NCBI GenBank assembly: GCA_951804985.1
Contig: OX638130.1
Location: 102,173,700 to 102,237,699, forward strand
DNA from: Dryomyza anilis
Lineage: Eukaryota; Arthropoda; Insecta; Diptera; Dryomyzidae
Direction of reading: 5' to 3'
Length of the DNA: 64,000 nucleotides
Shown: piece by piece, positions 49,063-62,167 of the stretch
How positions within the stretch are numbered: the first letter of the stretch is position 1
How the letters are laid out: each line of letters begins with the position of its first letter
The notes under the pieces: model-generated
What the model was told of the DNA's origin: nothing
Seen by the model: only the letters and a program-made list of their open reading frames with translations
Databases searched by the model: none
Made by a program: the position numbers and the translations under genes

Positions 49063-50850
49063 GGTAAATCAAAATACAAATTACATTTTTCGAAATATTT
49101 GTTCAGTATTTAAATGAAGCATCAAATTTTAATGATAGCCATTTAAATGAGTCTTACCTTCATGTGAGCACCTAAAAGAGCCCAAAAAGGCACTCGAAAT
49201 CCATTATTTTTGAAGCCCAAAAATATCCACATTTATGAGATTTCGAATACTTCTAGAACTTTCATATATGAGCACCTAAAAGAGTTCAAAATGTTATCCG
49301 TAACCTGGATAGACGAGGTCACGCCACTTTTAAGAGTCCTAAAAATCCTCATATATATAATAATTTTGAATTCTCTTAAAACATTCATATTTTTGAGATT
49401 TTTACACTTCTCAATTACTCTATTTTTTCACTTCAAAAATACATAAAGTTTTTATTTTGTATCTACAAAAATATGTATTTCATTGATAAGAAAGAAGCAT
49501 TAAAATAATTTAGTCAAGAAAAGAATTCTCGTTTTCTCAACGAACAAAAGCATAACTTTATCATTGCCACGAATGGAAACATATACATATTTTAATTACG
49601 AACAAAAGCAAATTTTTAATTTCACCATATATGTATTTTCGATAGAGATATCCATTAGACAGTTTTGTGCGTAAGAACTGAAAAATGTTGATGAAGGAGG
49701 TGATAGTGTTTGGTTTATTTATCATTGATGACATGGGATTCCGGTGACGTCATTGGAGTAATCTTGGCAAGAGCTGAGAACTCAGATTTTGTCCTAATCC
49801 CAATGAAACAAATTTATATAAAACACTCAAAATGGGAATTTTTATGACTTCAATTTAAAGTTCTCCCAAATTGCATAATCGGAAATGTTAAATAAACTTT
49901 TTTACTTGTCTTATAAATATCAAGAATTGTGTCATTATTTTAAAGATAAATAAGAGAATAAAATAATTTAATAACATCAAATAATCATCTCTAGTTTTCA
50001 GGTATTTTCTAATATTTCACTTTTTCCGGAATTGCCGTTTATTTTATATATTTTAAATTTTTGTGCAAAAATTTAATTCAATTTTAATAAAATCGCAACT
50101 TGTGTATCCGTGTCACTTTACACTGAGAGTTGTTTAGATACGACACCCTTACTTTAAAAGATGCTGCTTTAACCATTCAACACTCAATAGTTGAGAAGTT
50201 ACAATGAAAAACAGGAGGAAGATAAACCAAGTCAAAGAATCAGAAACAGTTGAAGTATTTAAAAAAAAAATAACCAAAAATAAAAAGCATAAGAAAAACA
50301 TCGTAGACAAGTCGATACTTTAAAGAATGGTTTTAGTTATTGGTTTTTGTTTTTTCTTTTCATTTTATGATCCTTTTTGTGTAACGAACTAAAATATATT
50401 TGCTTAGTGATGGTGTTGGTTTTGCTAAAAACATTTGGCGCAGACACACACACACTGTAAGAAATGCAGACTGACAAGAAATCTGACAGACAAGCAGCCA
50501 GACAGACAGACAAACACATATACTTATAGTGTAAATAAGTCTCGCAGTGATTCCAAAGCATTGTGTGTTTGACTCTTCTCGGAGCTAAGTGATGCAGCAT
50601 GTCAAATATTTCGATTTCAAAGTGTGGCTTTAAGTTGTTTGCTTTATCTACTTTTGATTGTTATTATTGTTGGTTTTATTCCTCTTCACTCTTTCCTTTC
50701 TCAAATTGAATCTTTGGTATTTTACTACTTATTATATATGCAGACGATGATATCGTTAGAGACGCACAGTGGTTGTGAGATTCATTTGGCATTGATTTAA
50801 ATATGGAATTTTTGTATAATAAAATTGCACTTAAATTTAATACTAATATT
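49063..50850. other. AT-rich sequence with a minor duplicated phrase, no gene
   Basis: ATGAGCACCTAAAAGAG occurs at about 49164 and 49268, suggesting an about 105-bp degenerate duplication. CACACA/GACAGACAGACA words lie near 50440-50520. No gene is supported. Confidence 0.3.
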
Positions 50851-51990
50851 TAAAAAACTATATAGTTTAATACTATTTTTTGTATTATATTTTGAAAATA
50901 ATTAGTAATTAGTACTTTTTTAAGTATTATATTTTAGTACTTTATTAAGATATAATAATAATAGTTTGGCACTACAGTCCTATAAGAACTTCGGCCGAGC
51001 TCTCTCACCATTTTGAGCTGTGCGTGTTATATTTCTACTCGAAAGTGGTGGGACCTACAGTTTATTGCCGAATCCGAACGGCGGGTGAGAGCTTTTCATA
51101 GGCAATGTTTTACTCTCGTAGGTTTGCCATTTACTGCCGAGAGGTAGCGCGGTATAGAAAATGTTTCTATGAAAAGATGTTGTTAGCCCCAGTCCAGGCT
51201 TGAACCGGGGACCTTTCGGCTCGCAGCCTAACGCACTAACCACTGAGCTACCGCGGCTACTTTATTAAGATACTATGTTTTATTAATTTAATTAAGTAAA
51301 ATATTTGAGTACTTTATTTAAGTACTTTTTTAAGTACTATATTTTAGTACTTTATTTAAGTACTATATTTTAATACTTTATTGAAGCACTATTATTTAGT
51401 ACTTTAAGTAATATATTTTAGTACTTAATTTAAGTGCTATATTTTAGTATTTTATATAAGTACTATAATTTAGTACTTATTTGAAGTGCTATATTTAAGT
51501 GTTATATTTAAGTACTATATTTTAGTATTTTATGTAAGTAATATATTTTAGTACTTTTTTAAGTACTATATTTTAGTACTTTCTTTAAGTACTATTTTTT
51601 ATTATTTTATTTAAGAATAATATGTGTGTCTTTTATTTAAGTACTATATATAAGTACTTTTTTTAAGTACTATATTTTAGTACTTTATTAAGGTACATTA
51701 TATATTACTTTATTTAAGTATTATATTTGAGTACTTTATTTAAATTCTATATTTTAGTACACTATTTAAGTACTATATTTTTAGTACTTTATTTAAGTAC
51801 TAAATGTTAGTACATTATTTAAAAACAATATTTTAGTACTATATTAAAGTACTTTATTTAAGTACTAAATTTTAGTACATTATTTAAGTACTATATTTTA
51901 ATACTTTATTTAAGTACCATATTTTATTACATTATTTAAGTACTATATTTTAGTACATTATTTAAATACTATATATTAGAACTTTGATTA
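50850..51990. repeat. AGTACTTTATTTAAGTACTATATTTT-type degenerate array
   Basis: Near-palindromic AAGTACTATATTTTAGTACTT units of about 20-24 bp repeat through the stretch with many substitutions and indels. A SINE is inserted at 50953-51257. Confidence 0.85.
50953..51257 (-). mobile_element. tRNA-derived SINE with 15-bp target duplication
   Basis: On the minus strand the head reads like a tRNA gene: an A-box-like TAGCTCAGTGGTTAGTGCG (51232-51250) and a B-box GGTTCAAGCCT (51196-51206). The body has GCCGTTCGGATTCGG, and the tail ends in ATTATTATTAT (plus strand ATAATAATAAT at 50953). TACTTTATTAAGATA flanks both sides (50938-50952 and 51258-51272). A second, internally shorter copy lies at 61886-62155. 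Confidence 0.9.
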
Positions 51991-52680
51991 AATATTTTTT
52001 TGTGTTTTTCTAAATATTTTGGACTTTTACTTTTTATGTGTTTGACTGGTCATAATTTCGGTCAGATTATTCAGAATTTCATGCAGTTTATTTGAAAATA
52101 TTAGCTGAAGTATCCTCAACAGAATACAAAAGAAATTGGATCGATAACTCAAATCTGTACAAAGTTAAAGACCAAATATATAGAAAAACACGAGAATTGC
52201 AATGTATTTATTTTACGTAATAACTCAAAAACTTGAGGCAATCTGAAGAAACTGAGTATGAGGTAATGATTAGAATCTTGACGTCCATCAGAAAATAATT
52301 CTTAGATCGTGATTATTTTTTTTTGGTTTTGTGCTGCGTTATACAAAAATGTATACAAAAAATTAGCATATGAAAAACTCATTTTCAACCATTGTAGTTT
52401 TTTATGTGGTTACTCTCTTTAGCTTTCAAGTTGAATAGAAAAACATTCTAAATCAACAGCATATTTTTATTTCATTTTCTATTTATTTCTTTAGCTATTA
52501 ACACAAATAACATTTTAAACAAATAACATTTTATACAAATAACATTTTATACAAATAACAATATGTACAATATGAAAAGATTTTATGTTTGCAATATTTC
52601 AGATATATTTTTATAAACAAAGTTAAATGTAAAAATTGTACGCAATTTTAGCAATAGTCTAAAAACCTACACAAAACTTT
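51991..52680. other. AT-rich sequence, no gene
   Basis: A short direct repeat of ACAAATAACATTTTA occurs three times at about 52504-52560. Nothing else was recognised. Confidence 0.35.
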
Positions 52681-52880
52681 TACAATTGTCATTGAATTGC
52701 ATATCAGCGCAACAGCAGTAGATTGCCTTCAATGCAAACAATTGCTTCAAATCAACGCATAGTTGTAGAAGTAGCGACAGCAGGCGATATAGGCTGAAAA
52801 GACTCTACCACTGTCAACTAACAGGACATTATTGCGTCACGAGTTTGTACAACAAACGTATTTCATAGACGGTCGGTGTA

Positions 52881-53159
52881 ATGGACGACATTTGCATACA
52901 GAGCAACAACATCACATCATCGCACACAATACATCGAAAATCAGACACACACACACCTACACCATTTATATTATACAAAATACATTCAAAACACCTGTAC
53001 AACGGTACAACAAAATGTTCTGCAACAAACACAATGCAACATGACGTGCATAGTAATGGCGTCGCACAAACTCAGACCAGCTGCTGCAACTCAACAGGTT
53101 CCGTTGTCAACGGATACGGAAACGGAACGAAACTATATGAGTACTTTTTATACACTTAG
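52881..53159 (+). CDS. Candidate short coding exon, unknown protein
   Basis: An open frame of 92 codons in an island (52680-53150) of clearly more balanced base composition than its surroundings. The ATG follows TGTA and starts MDDIC. The product is polar and rich in Thr, Asn, Ser and His, with a C-terminal stretch VVNGYGNGTKLYEYF. No domain, signal peptide or membrane segment is seen. A GTACTT just before the stop could act as a weak splice donor, so this might be a first coding exon. Overlapping frames are open too, so chance in a CA-rich stretch cannot be excluded. Confidence 0.25.
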   Translation: MDDICIQSNNITSSHTIHRKSDTHTPTPFILYKIHSKHLYNGTTKCSATNTMQHDVHSNGVAQTQTSCCNSTGSVVNGYGNGTKLYEYFLYT

Positions 53160-53387
53160 CCAATTATGCTACTAGAATCAAATAAAAAATAAATTTATTT
53201 AAATACTTTAGACGATAGTTTCTAATTTAATAGCAAATTTTATACTCTACAACAATATATTGTATGTTGTATTTCAATAAACATTTTTAAACTATAACAT
53301 ATCGTCACTGTCAAGCATTTTTAAAAATATCTTCGGTTTAAAACAACTTACTGAATTATAAATATGGATTTTGTGAGAATATATCCT

Positions 53388-53637
53388 GACCAAAACGAAA
53401 ATATTTTTGTTTAGTGTGCTATAACTTTTTATTAGCGCAAGATAAAATAGCAATGTAAATGCATTAATTGATTGTTTTTAAAGCACCTATCGATTGGCAT
53501 TATTATTTAAAAATATTTTTCCAAACATTAATTTGACATTTGTAAGAAAAATGTTTGCCAATCGATAGTTGCTTTAAAAACAAACAATAAATACCTTGCA
53601 CTAATAAAGAATTACAGCAAAACAACGAAGAAATTTG
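53388..53637. repeat. Foldback (hairpin) element, copy 1
   Basis: The left arm (GCTATAACTTTTTATTAGCG ... AAAGCACCTATCGATTGGCA) is inverted on the right (TGCCAATCGATAGTTGCTTT ... CACTAATAAAGAATTACAGC). The arms are about 100 bases with mismatches, with a loop of about 40. It shares arm sequence with the neighbour at 53658-53924. Confidence 0.75.
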
Positions 53638-53657
53638 AAAAATTATAAATTTTGTAC

Positions 53658-53924
53658 TGCCAAAAGGGCGAATCTTTTGGTTTTTTTGCTATAACTCTTA
53701 ATTGGTGCAAGATAAAATAGTGATGTAAAGTCAATAATTGTTTCATTTAAAAGCACCTATCGATTATCATTATTATTTGATAAAAATTCAAAAAAATATT
53801 TTAAAATAATGATGATGATCGATAGGTGCTTTAAAAACAAACAAATAATGCCTTGACACCACTGTTTTATCTTATACCAATAAAATGTTATGGTAAAAAA
53901 ACAAAAAGATTGGCTCTTTTGGCA
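53658..53924. repeat. Foldback (hairpin) element, copy 2
   Basis: Ends TGCCAAAAG / CTTTTGGCA. The left arm (GCAAGATAAAATAGTGATGT ... AAAGCACCTATCGAT) is inverted on the right (ATCGATAGGTGCTTTAAAAA ... TTTTATCTTATACCAATAAA). Arms are about 110 bases with a loop of about 40. It is homologous to copy 1. Confidence 0.8.
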
Positions 53925-54852
53925 TGAAAACATTTTCAATTTTTCGTATTTCAATTTTTGGTTTTGTCTTTTGTGGCTAGAAATATCCAACAAAACTACA
54001 CACCATTTTGGCACGGTATACTTGAGGAAAAACTACATTCAAAAATGCAAAACAAACGCAAATTAAAACAAACGCCCCTTTGGCATGATAATGACGATTT
54101 TCACATGTGGAGCAAAATAAATACATTTGTGTTAAATGTTATTACTATTTTTATAAACACTTTTTATAAAAATATTGTCAAATAAAATTCAAACATTTAC
54201 TAATTTCTAAAATATATCACAGCAATTTAAAATTACATAGTTCATGGTCTAAATATTTGTCTTAATATGTTTTTGTATTTTAATTGAAATTTTAAAGATT
54301 TTTCTATTTTTCTGTTTTCGAACACTTTACAAACTTTGGGGTAAAGAAAGAAGTTGGCGCAGAAAAATGGCAGGAAACAGGAAACAAGCAATTTATAGAT
54401 GTAGAAATTATATTTATAGGAAGATATGTGAACAAAATCTGTCTACCTTAGTATGAAAGAAAAAAAGGTTTAAAAATGATAAAATTTCAATATTTTTCCA
54501 AAATTTCAATATAATATGGTTTGATGAACAAAATTCATCAAAGTGATGTACACTTGTTTATTAATATGATGAAATGGAGTCTTAGCATAATTAGCAATTA
54601 AATATTATAAATCTTATAAGAATTGCAAATAAATGTGATAAATTTGTCTATGAAATTTGATGTTAAAAAAAAATTTTAAATGAAAATTATTTAAAAAATA
54701 CGATTTTAATTCAATGAATGAATTCATCAATATGCTGAATTATGGTTGTTGGTGAATATTTTTTTGTGTGTATAAGGAAAGTTAGAAGAAGATACGTCAT
54801 AAACATATTAGGGTAACTTGGGACATGGGGTAATATGGGATATTGCAATTTG
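53925..54852. other. AT-rich sequence with a decayed TA-type repeat, no gene
   Basis: 54510-54770 carries ATGAACAAAATTCATCA and AATTCATCAATATGCTGAATT words related to the repeats at 1605 and 19266, ending in a T-run and GTGTGTA. No gene. Confidence 0.35.
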
Positions 54853-55662
54853 TATAGCCTACATCTATGAGGTATAGGGTATATTAACTTTGTGCATATA
54901 TTGTAACGCCCCTTAGTAGGCGTGTCCGGTAGGGAAAAGTATATATATTCTTGATCAGCATCACTACCCGAGTCCGTTTAGCCATGTCCGTATGTCTGTC
55001 CGTCTTGCTGACTTGCTGTCCGAATACAGAATAACTTGAGAAATACTGATCAGAATGCGATGAAATTTCGTCTCAATATATTTTAGCCAAAAGTAGGAAC
55101 TGAGTTTGAAAATGAGCCAAATCAGTCAACGGACACGCCCACCTCAAATACAAGTCACTTTCATATAACTCTTTCGGAACTAATAACTCGAAAAGTATTC
55201 AAGGTATAATTATAAAGTTTAAAACGTATTGTTAGAATTCACGTTAAAATATGTGGTTCAAAAATGGGCGTGATCCGCCCACTTTTTTTTTCATTATTTC
55301 CCGGGTTTTCATAGCGGAAATTTGATCCGTAAATTATTAAAATCAAATCTATGAAATATTAGCCTTTCAAAATTTTAAATATGGGCGTGGTCCGCCCAAT
55401 TATATTATTCAAATTTATTTTTTTTTAGTTTTTTATACTTTTATATAATTTTTTTAATTTATTGGGATATAAGACGTAAATTTCTGATATATGAATAATA
55501 TTCTGAGGGTGAAGAGGTTCAGCATAATTAAAAACTTTAAAATTAAGATATGCAATTAAATATCCCACATTAATATCCCCACCAAAGGTGTAGGGTATTT
55601 CATAATCGGGCCCGACCGACTATAAAAATCCGCCCCATGTGACCGAACTTTCCCAACTCGTT
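54853..55662 (+). mobile_element. mini-me/DINE-1-like element, unexpanded (GTCY) tract
   Basis: Colinear with 35632-36461 and highly similar. The GTCY tract is only a few units (near 54987-55020) compared with about 17 in the other copy. An extra about 58 bases lie before ATTAATATCCCCACC near 55510-55570. The tail ends CCCAACTCGTT as in the other copy. Confidence 0.8.
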
Positions 55663-55699
55663 ATACATGTTTTTGCACTTAAACAAGAAAAACAATTGT

Positions 55700-56200
55700 C
55701 AAGTGCCATTTGATATGACATCAACTTTTTCATCCATGATTATAATCAAAATAATAAAATGTAATACTTTCGTAGTAAATAAAGTTACAAACATAAATTA
55801 AATATATTCTTATTCGTTCATTGTTCTTTAAATAACATGCGTAGCAGTATTAGATATTAGATATTGCAAAATACTCGAAGAGTATGAAATCGAATAATGT
55901 AGTAATTTTGTAGAAATTAAAAATTCAAAGAAATATACAATAAAATGTAATACTTTCGTAGTAATTTACTTTACGAAAATAAATTAAATACATTACTTTT
56001 GATCATTGTAATTTTATTAAAATGCGTAGTCAAATTTTTATTATAAAATTTTATTGGAGTATTTATGAAATTGCATAATGTAGCAATTTTGTAGAAATAA
56101 AAAATTCGAATGCAAAAATATTAAAATGTAATACTTTCATAGTAAATAAAGTTACGAAATAACATTTATTACATCTTTTTTCATTGTGTTTGAATGTGAT
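55700..56200. repeat. About 183-bp tandem repeat, 2.5 copies
   Basis: AAAATGTAATACTTTCRTAG begins at 55756, 55942 and 56123, each followed by TAAA and GTTAC- or TTTAC-type sequence and, later, AATGTAGYAATTTTGTAGAA. Diverged copies of a satellite-length unit. Confidence 0.7.
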
Positions 56201-57409
56201 ACAATTATAATTACAAAGTATCACAGGAATATGAAGGATATGAAACGGGCTAAGTTTATGCTATAGCATTTTGAGAAATACACGAAAGACGTTACTACAC
56301 GTCAAACTACTACACAAACAGTAATTAAAAAAAAAATCAATGTCAAATAGGATACCATTAAATTTTACGTTTTTTAACAATATGTTTCCCAAATCTTGGT
56401 GCTTAATCTAGAAGATATAAATGTTTTAAATATGGACTTAGCTAGTTTTGATTCGCAAATATGGACAGTTTGACAAATTGTTAACAACACTTTTACGTTT
56501 TTAATGTATATTAATGTGAAAAATATTACTAAAAAAAAAACATTTGAATAATTTTGTATTGGATTCAACATGCGATATTGAAATATGTACGCTGCAGAAA
56601 TGTTAGTAAAGTGCATTAAAAACCAAATCATATTTAAAAAATGTTGAAATTAGAGCTTTTTGATATGATATTCTAGACTTCGCACATTTTGACATGCAAA
56701 CTTTTTCGAGTTATAAATTTAGTGGTTAAATATGCAGCAATAGCTCTAGAATACGTATCCCGGTATAACTAATTTCTTTACAAAAATGTATTTAGGCGTT
56801 TTTGATGCGGAACACCTCATTTAAAAAATCAAATAAAATATAATAAATAATGTATTGTATTTTTCTCAGTGTACAACAGTCAAACACCCATGCACAATGC
56901 ATACAAATGATCGGCTTTATTCAGTGTGTGCTGCGCCACAGTTAAACCTTAAATAGATTGAAATGCAGCATAAAAACATTTCATGTTTTTTTGAAAACAA
57001 TTAAATACAATTTACGCGCAGCTTATATGCAAAACAAAAATAAATGAAAATAAGTTGAAAATGAGACGTTGTCATCTGACGCAATTTGATTACAAATGCA
57101 TTCAGTCAATTTTGTGCAAATTAACCACAATGCATGACAATTATGCGCATATAGTTGGTATTCAAAATTAATTTATTAAAAAAAAAAACAAACAAAATCA
57201 CAAACTTAATATAAAAATATACAAACATAAAAAATAAGCTTTATATGGATTTATTTTATAATAAATGTTAATTATTCTTAAAACCAATGAAGTATTTGTA
57301 GTAATTATGAAAATTTCAATTAATACAATGTGTATTTTTAATACATATTATATGAAATTTTAACGAATATTGGAAAGTTTAGGTAGATTTCAGATTTTTG
57401 GAAGAAAAA
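56201..57409. other. AT-rich sequence; non-repetitive patch at 56880-57160; no gene
   Basis: The patch has balanced composition with ATGCAT and ATGCACAAT words and might be host non-coding sequence. Short open frames have no motifs. Confidence 0.25.
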
Positions 57410-57970
57410 ACAATGGCCTTCCATTTTTAAAACTGATTTTCGGCATATTTTGAGAATGTGGAGACAATATTCGAAAAATGGTTTCTGAACTGTTGTCGGG
57501 TGCCCGAAAATTTCAGGAATTTTTCCGGAATGTTCCGGTTATATTTCCGGCAAACAAACAGATAAAAGGAATATTTTCGTAAGTGTATAGCAGGTTGTAA
57601 AATTTAGTGGAATTTTTTTGGCAGATTCACGGCATATTTTGGGTACGAGCAGAAATCAGACAGCTTCTGATACAGACTCCGCTTTTATCTTTTTGAAATA
57701 TGTCGAAAAAGAGTTTCTAAACTGCGTCGACCCTGCCAAAAATTTTGACTTGGGTGCCATCGGATTCCCACAATCTTCAATTTACCTGTGTGTGTTTTCC
57801 GGAAATATGCCCGAAAAATGCCAAATGTTTGCGTTTCGAGAGTTTATAAAGTTTTGTTAAACTTGTATGTAATATTTTAAATATGTAGAGAAAATATGCA
57901 GCTTTTGATATAAACTACGCCCTGTTCTTCTTGATACATTGCAAAAAAAAACTTTTTCAAAATTTTCTTT
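57410..57970. repeat. Degenerate long tandem repeat, about 3 units of 200-250 bp
   Basis: CGGCATATTTTG recurs at about 57442 and 57632. GAAAAATGGTTTCTGAACTG corresponds to GAAAAAGAGTTTCTAAACTG, and CAGCTTCTGATACAGACTCC to CAGCTTTTGATATAAACTAC near 57899. The 80-codon frame at 57618 lies within a unit and is not supported as a gene. Confidence 0.5.
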
Positions 57971-59164
57971 TCCTTTTAACTAGAGCTCTTATTGTATTAA
58001 AAATGAAAACAAATAAAAAAAAATTGTGAAGCTCCCCACATTAATGTGTCAGCGGTTTGTGTCACATTTAAATTTTGACAAGTGCTAAATTTAAATATTT
58101 TCCCTGACACATTCTTCCGCATACTAATTTTCTATGGTTTTCTGTGCTTTTTAATCCTTGGCTTTCAGGTATTTATTTTTGTTTATTTCTTACTTTATTA
58201 TGTCACTAACTTCGCAGTCCACTGACGGCATCTTTTGCACTTAACAGTCACTTCTTAAACGTTATTTATGAGCTTAGAATAAAAAAAAAATATAAAAAAA
58301 AAACATAAAAATAAAAACAAAAGCTCACAGCTGTTGCTTTGTTTGTCTTTTCGCATTAGTTTTGCGGTGAGCACTTAGCTTAATGGTCACGTAAAATGCG
58401 TGAAAATTTCAAAAGTAAATTTGCAGTTGAAATTTTAGAATTTCTAGTATTCATGACGAGATAATTTAAATTATTCTTTGCATTTTTAGTGAAAATTCAT
58501 GAAACCATAAAGTAAAAACTGTTAGAACGTTAGTCCGTCTCCCTATTTAAAATACTAGCAGGGACCGGTGCTGTTCAGCGACCGGTGCTGTGCTTTCCCG
58601 TAACATGATTGATTGATCGTTAATTTTAAAAAATTACTAAATTGTTTAAAAAAAAAATAATTTTCGAGTTTAGATCCAAATATCCTAAAAAATATATGGC
58701 CCAAAACGCAGCATATCACTTTACATTTATACGCATTTTTCAACATATATTTCTCCGAAAACATATGAAATCAAATACTTTTAGAATTTTTTAAAAATGT
58801 ATCTAAAAGTACACTTCTGTGGAAAGATTTTCTATGTATATCAAATTTTTTTTCATTTAAGAGTTATGAAAGTTTAAAATTGTTTGCTACGTTTCATCAT
58901 TTTGGAAGTAGGTTTTAAAGTGGCCTTACATTGTCTTAAAAGTCTGCTTTTCTGGTCGACTATTTTCAACATGAAGTGCATAATTTCTAAGCTCTAGAAT
59001 ATAAGTAAGATATTACATTTTAATTATTTCGATTTTTTTTTAGTTCCATATTGTGTTTGTTACGTTACACGAAATATCTATTTCGCTTCCTGTCCGATCT
59101 ACGTTAGCACAAAAAGTAAAATTAAGCATAACAAATGGATTTAATTGTTTATTTTAACAAAAGA
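57971..59164. other. AT-rich sequence, no gene
   Basis: No element recognised. A 69-codon minus frame at 58555 has no motif. Confidence 0.3.
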
Positions 59165-59438
59165 TAACATGAAGATTGATTATTTTTCAATTTCATAACT
59201 ATATCTTGAATACTTTTCGAGTTATTGGTTCCTCAGCTCCGTACTCAGAATTATTTTTTCGAATTCTGACCAGTATTTCTCAAGTTATCGGACAGAAAGA
59301 CGAACATGGCTAAAGGGACTCGGGTCGTGATGCTGATCAAAAATATATATAATTTTCAATAACGGCCACGCCTTCTAAGGGGCGTTACAATATCTGCACA
59401 AACTTATTATACCCTGTACCTCATAGGTGTAGGGTATA
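59165..59438 (-). mobile_element. mini-me-like element, 5' part
   Basis: The minus strand starts TATACCCTACACC at 59438 and follows the copies at 35632 and 54853 through the CATCACGACCCGAGTC core and AACTTGAGAAATACTG, with a minimal GTCY tract. The 3' two thirds are missing. Confidence 0.75.
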
Positions 59439-60688
59439 AATAATTACAAAGTGGAATGCGGTACAAATTATAAATCGTATCCTGACGATTGCTCCATCAA
59501 TCACTTTCATTTGGTGGAGCGACCCTACTTCTTTTTCTTTCGCCGCTCCTTCTAGGCAGTTGCTCTTTGTTTCTTGAAATCATCAAATTTCTTCAACCTT
59601 TTCAATTTGTCGATGTAATTCTTGTTTCTCTGATCCTTGCTCACGTTTTTCTAAACATCAAACGTGTGTTTAAGGTTTGAAAATAAAAATTGTTATAATA
59701 TTTGATTATCAATAAACAAAATGTTTGCTTCGTTACAAATCCTTTTTGGCTCTGTACACAGACAATAATAATTACACTGCTAATTTTTTATTATCTTTAG
59801 AAAATAGACTAAAATTACTCGAATAAAATTAGATCTTTCACTTATATAGACGTGCTAGATTTTGTGGTAAAAGACTTTTTGGAATTTTTGTTTGTTACGT
59901 TGCTTTAAAAATAGCGGTGAAATTCTTTTTCGTTCTAAAAACTGATAAGATTTTTTTTTTCTTCAATTATTTAATTTAGTAATTTTCAGTTTTCTTAACT
60001 ATATCTAAGAAAATTGGATACACGAAAAAATACAATTAATTGAATACAACACACATTTTTGTGAGCGTTGTATTTTTGTTAATTTTTATTTTTCAGGAGG
60101 CAACCAATAAACTATGATAAATTCACGATGCAATGAAAGAATTTCGCGTGGATATTTGTGTCGATCGTTACTTTGGGATGTGTACAAACTACAGATAATA
60201 AAAAACATGCGAAATTTGAAAAAAAAAATTCTGTGGTTTCGTTTTTTGCGTTTTGGGCCATATTAATATTAGCATTATTGAGTATATTGAAATTAGTCTT
60301 ACCAATTAGAGAAAAATAGTTATAAAAGTTTTTTTGGAATTTTTGCTTTAACTGCAACTGTTTAAAAAAATAGCATATTATATATTAAAATACAAACGGG
60401 TTTTACAAAAAATTTAGCATTGCTAAAATGGTGCTATGTTCATGTTTCGCACTATCCCTACTTCTTTTTCTTTCGCCGCTCCTTCTAGGCAGATGCTCTT
60501 TGATTCGATATTGGCTAAAGTGGGAAACATTAACTGGGATTAAGTGGAACACGTAATTTAAGCAATGTTTTCTGTAATTTTTGTGAAAAAATTGTGGCCA
60601 CAAACCAAGGAAAAGCTACATTTTGACTTCACTTCAAATAAGAACGGAATTGCAATAGAAAGCCGAGAAGCAAAAAGATTACGGTAAA
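59439..60688. other. AT-rich sequence containing one copy pair of a 47-bp duplicated segment
   Basis: 59523-59569 and 60456-60502 are identical except for one base, in the same orientation. On the minus strand both can encode LPRRSGERKRSR. No larger homology between the flanks is obvious. No other feature. Confidence 0.6.
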
Positions 60689-60700
60689 TAAATGGTATTT

Positions 60701-62155
<1,455 letters not shown>

Positions 62156-62167
62156 TAAATGGTATTT

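Noticed and set aside
51180..51257. A functional tRNA gene on the minus strand
   Set aside because: A- and B-box-like sequences are present, but the unit continues into a SINE body with TAA tail and target duplication. A second copy exists with a damaged B box.
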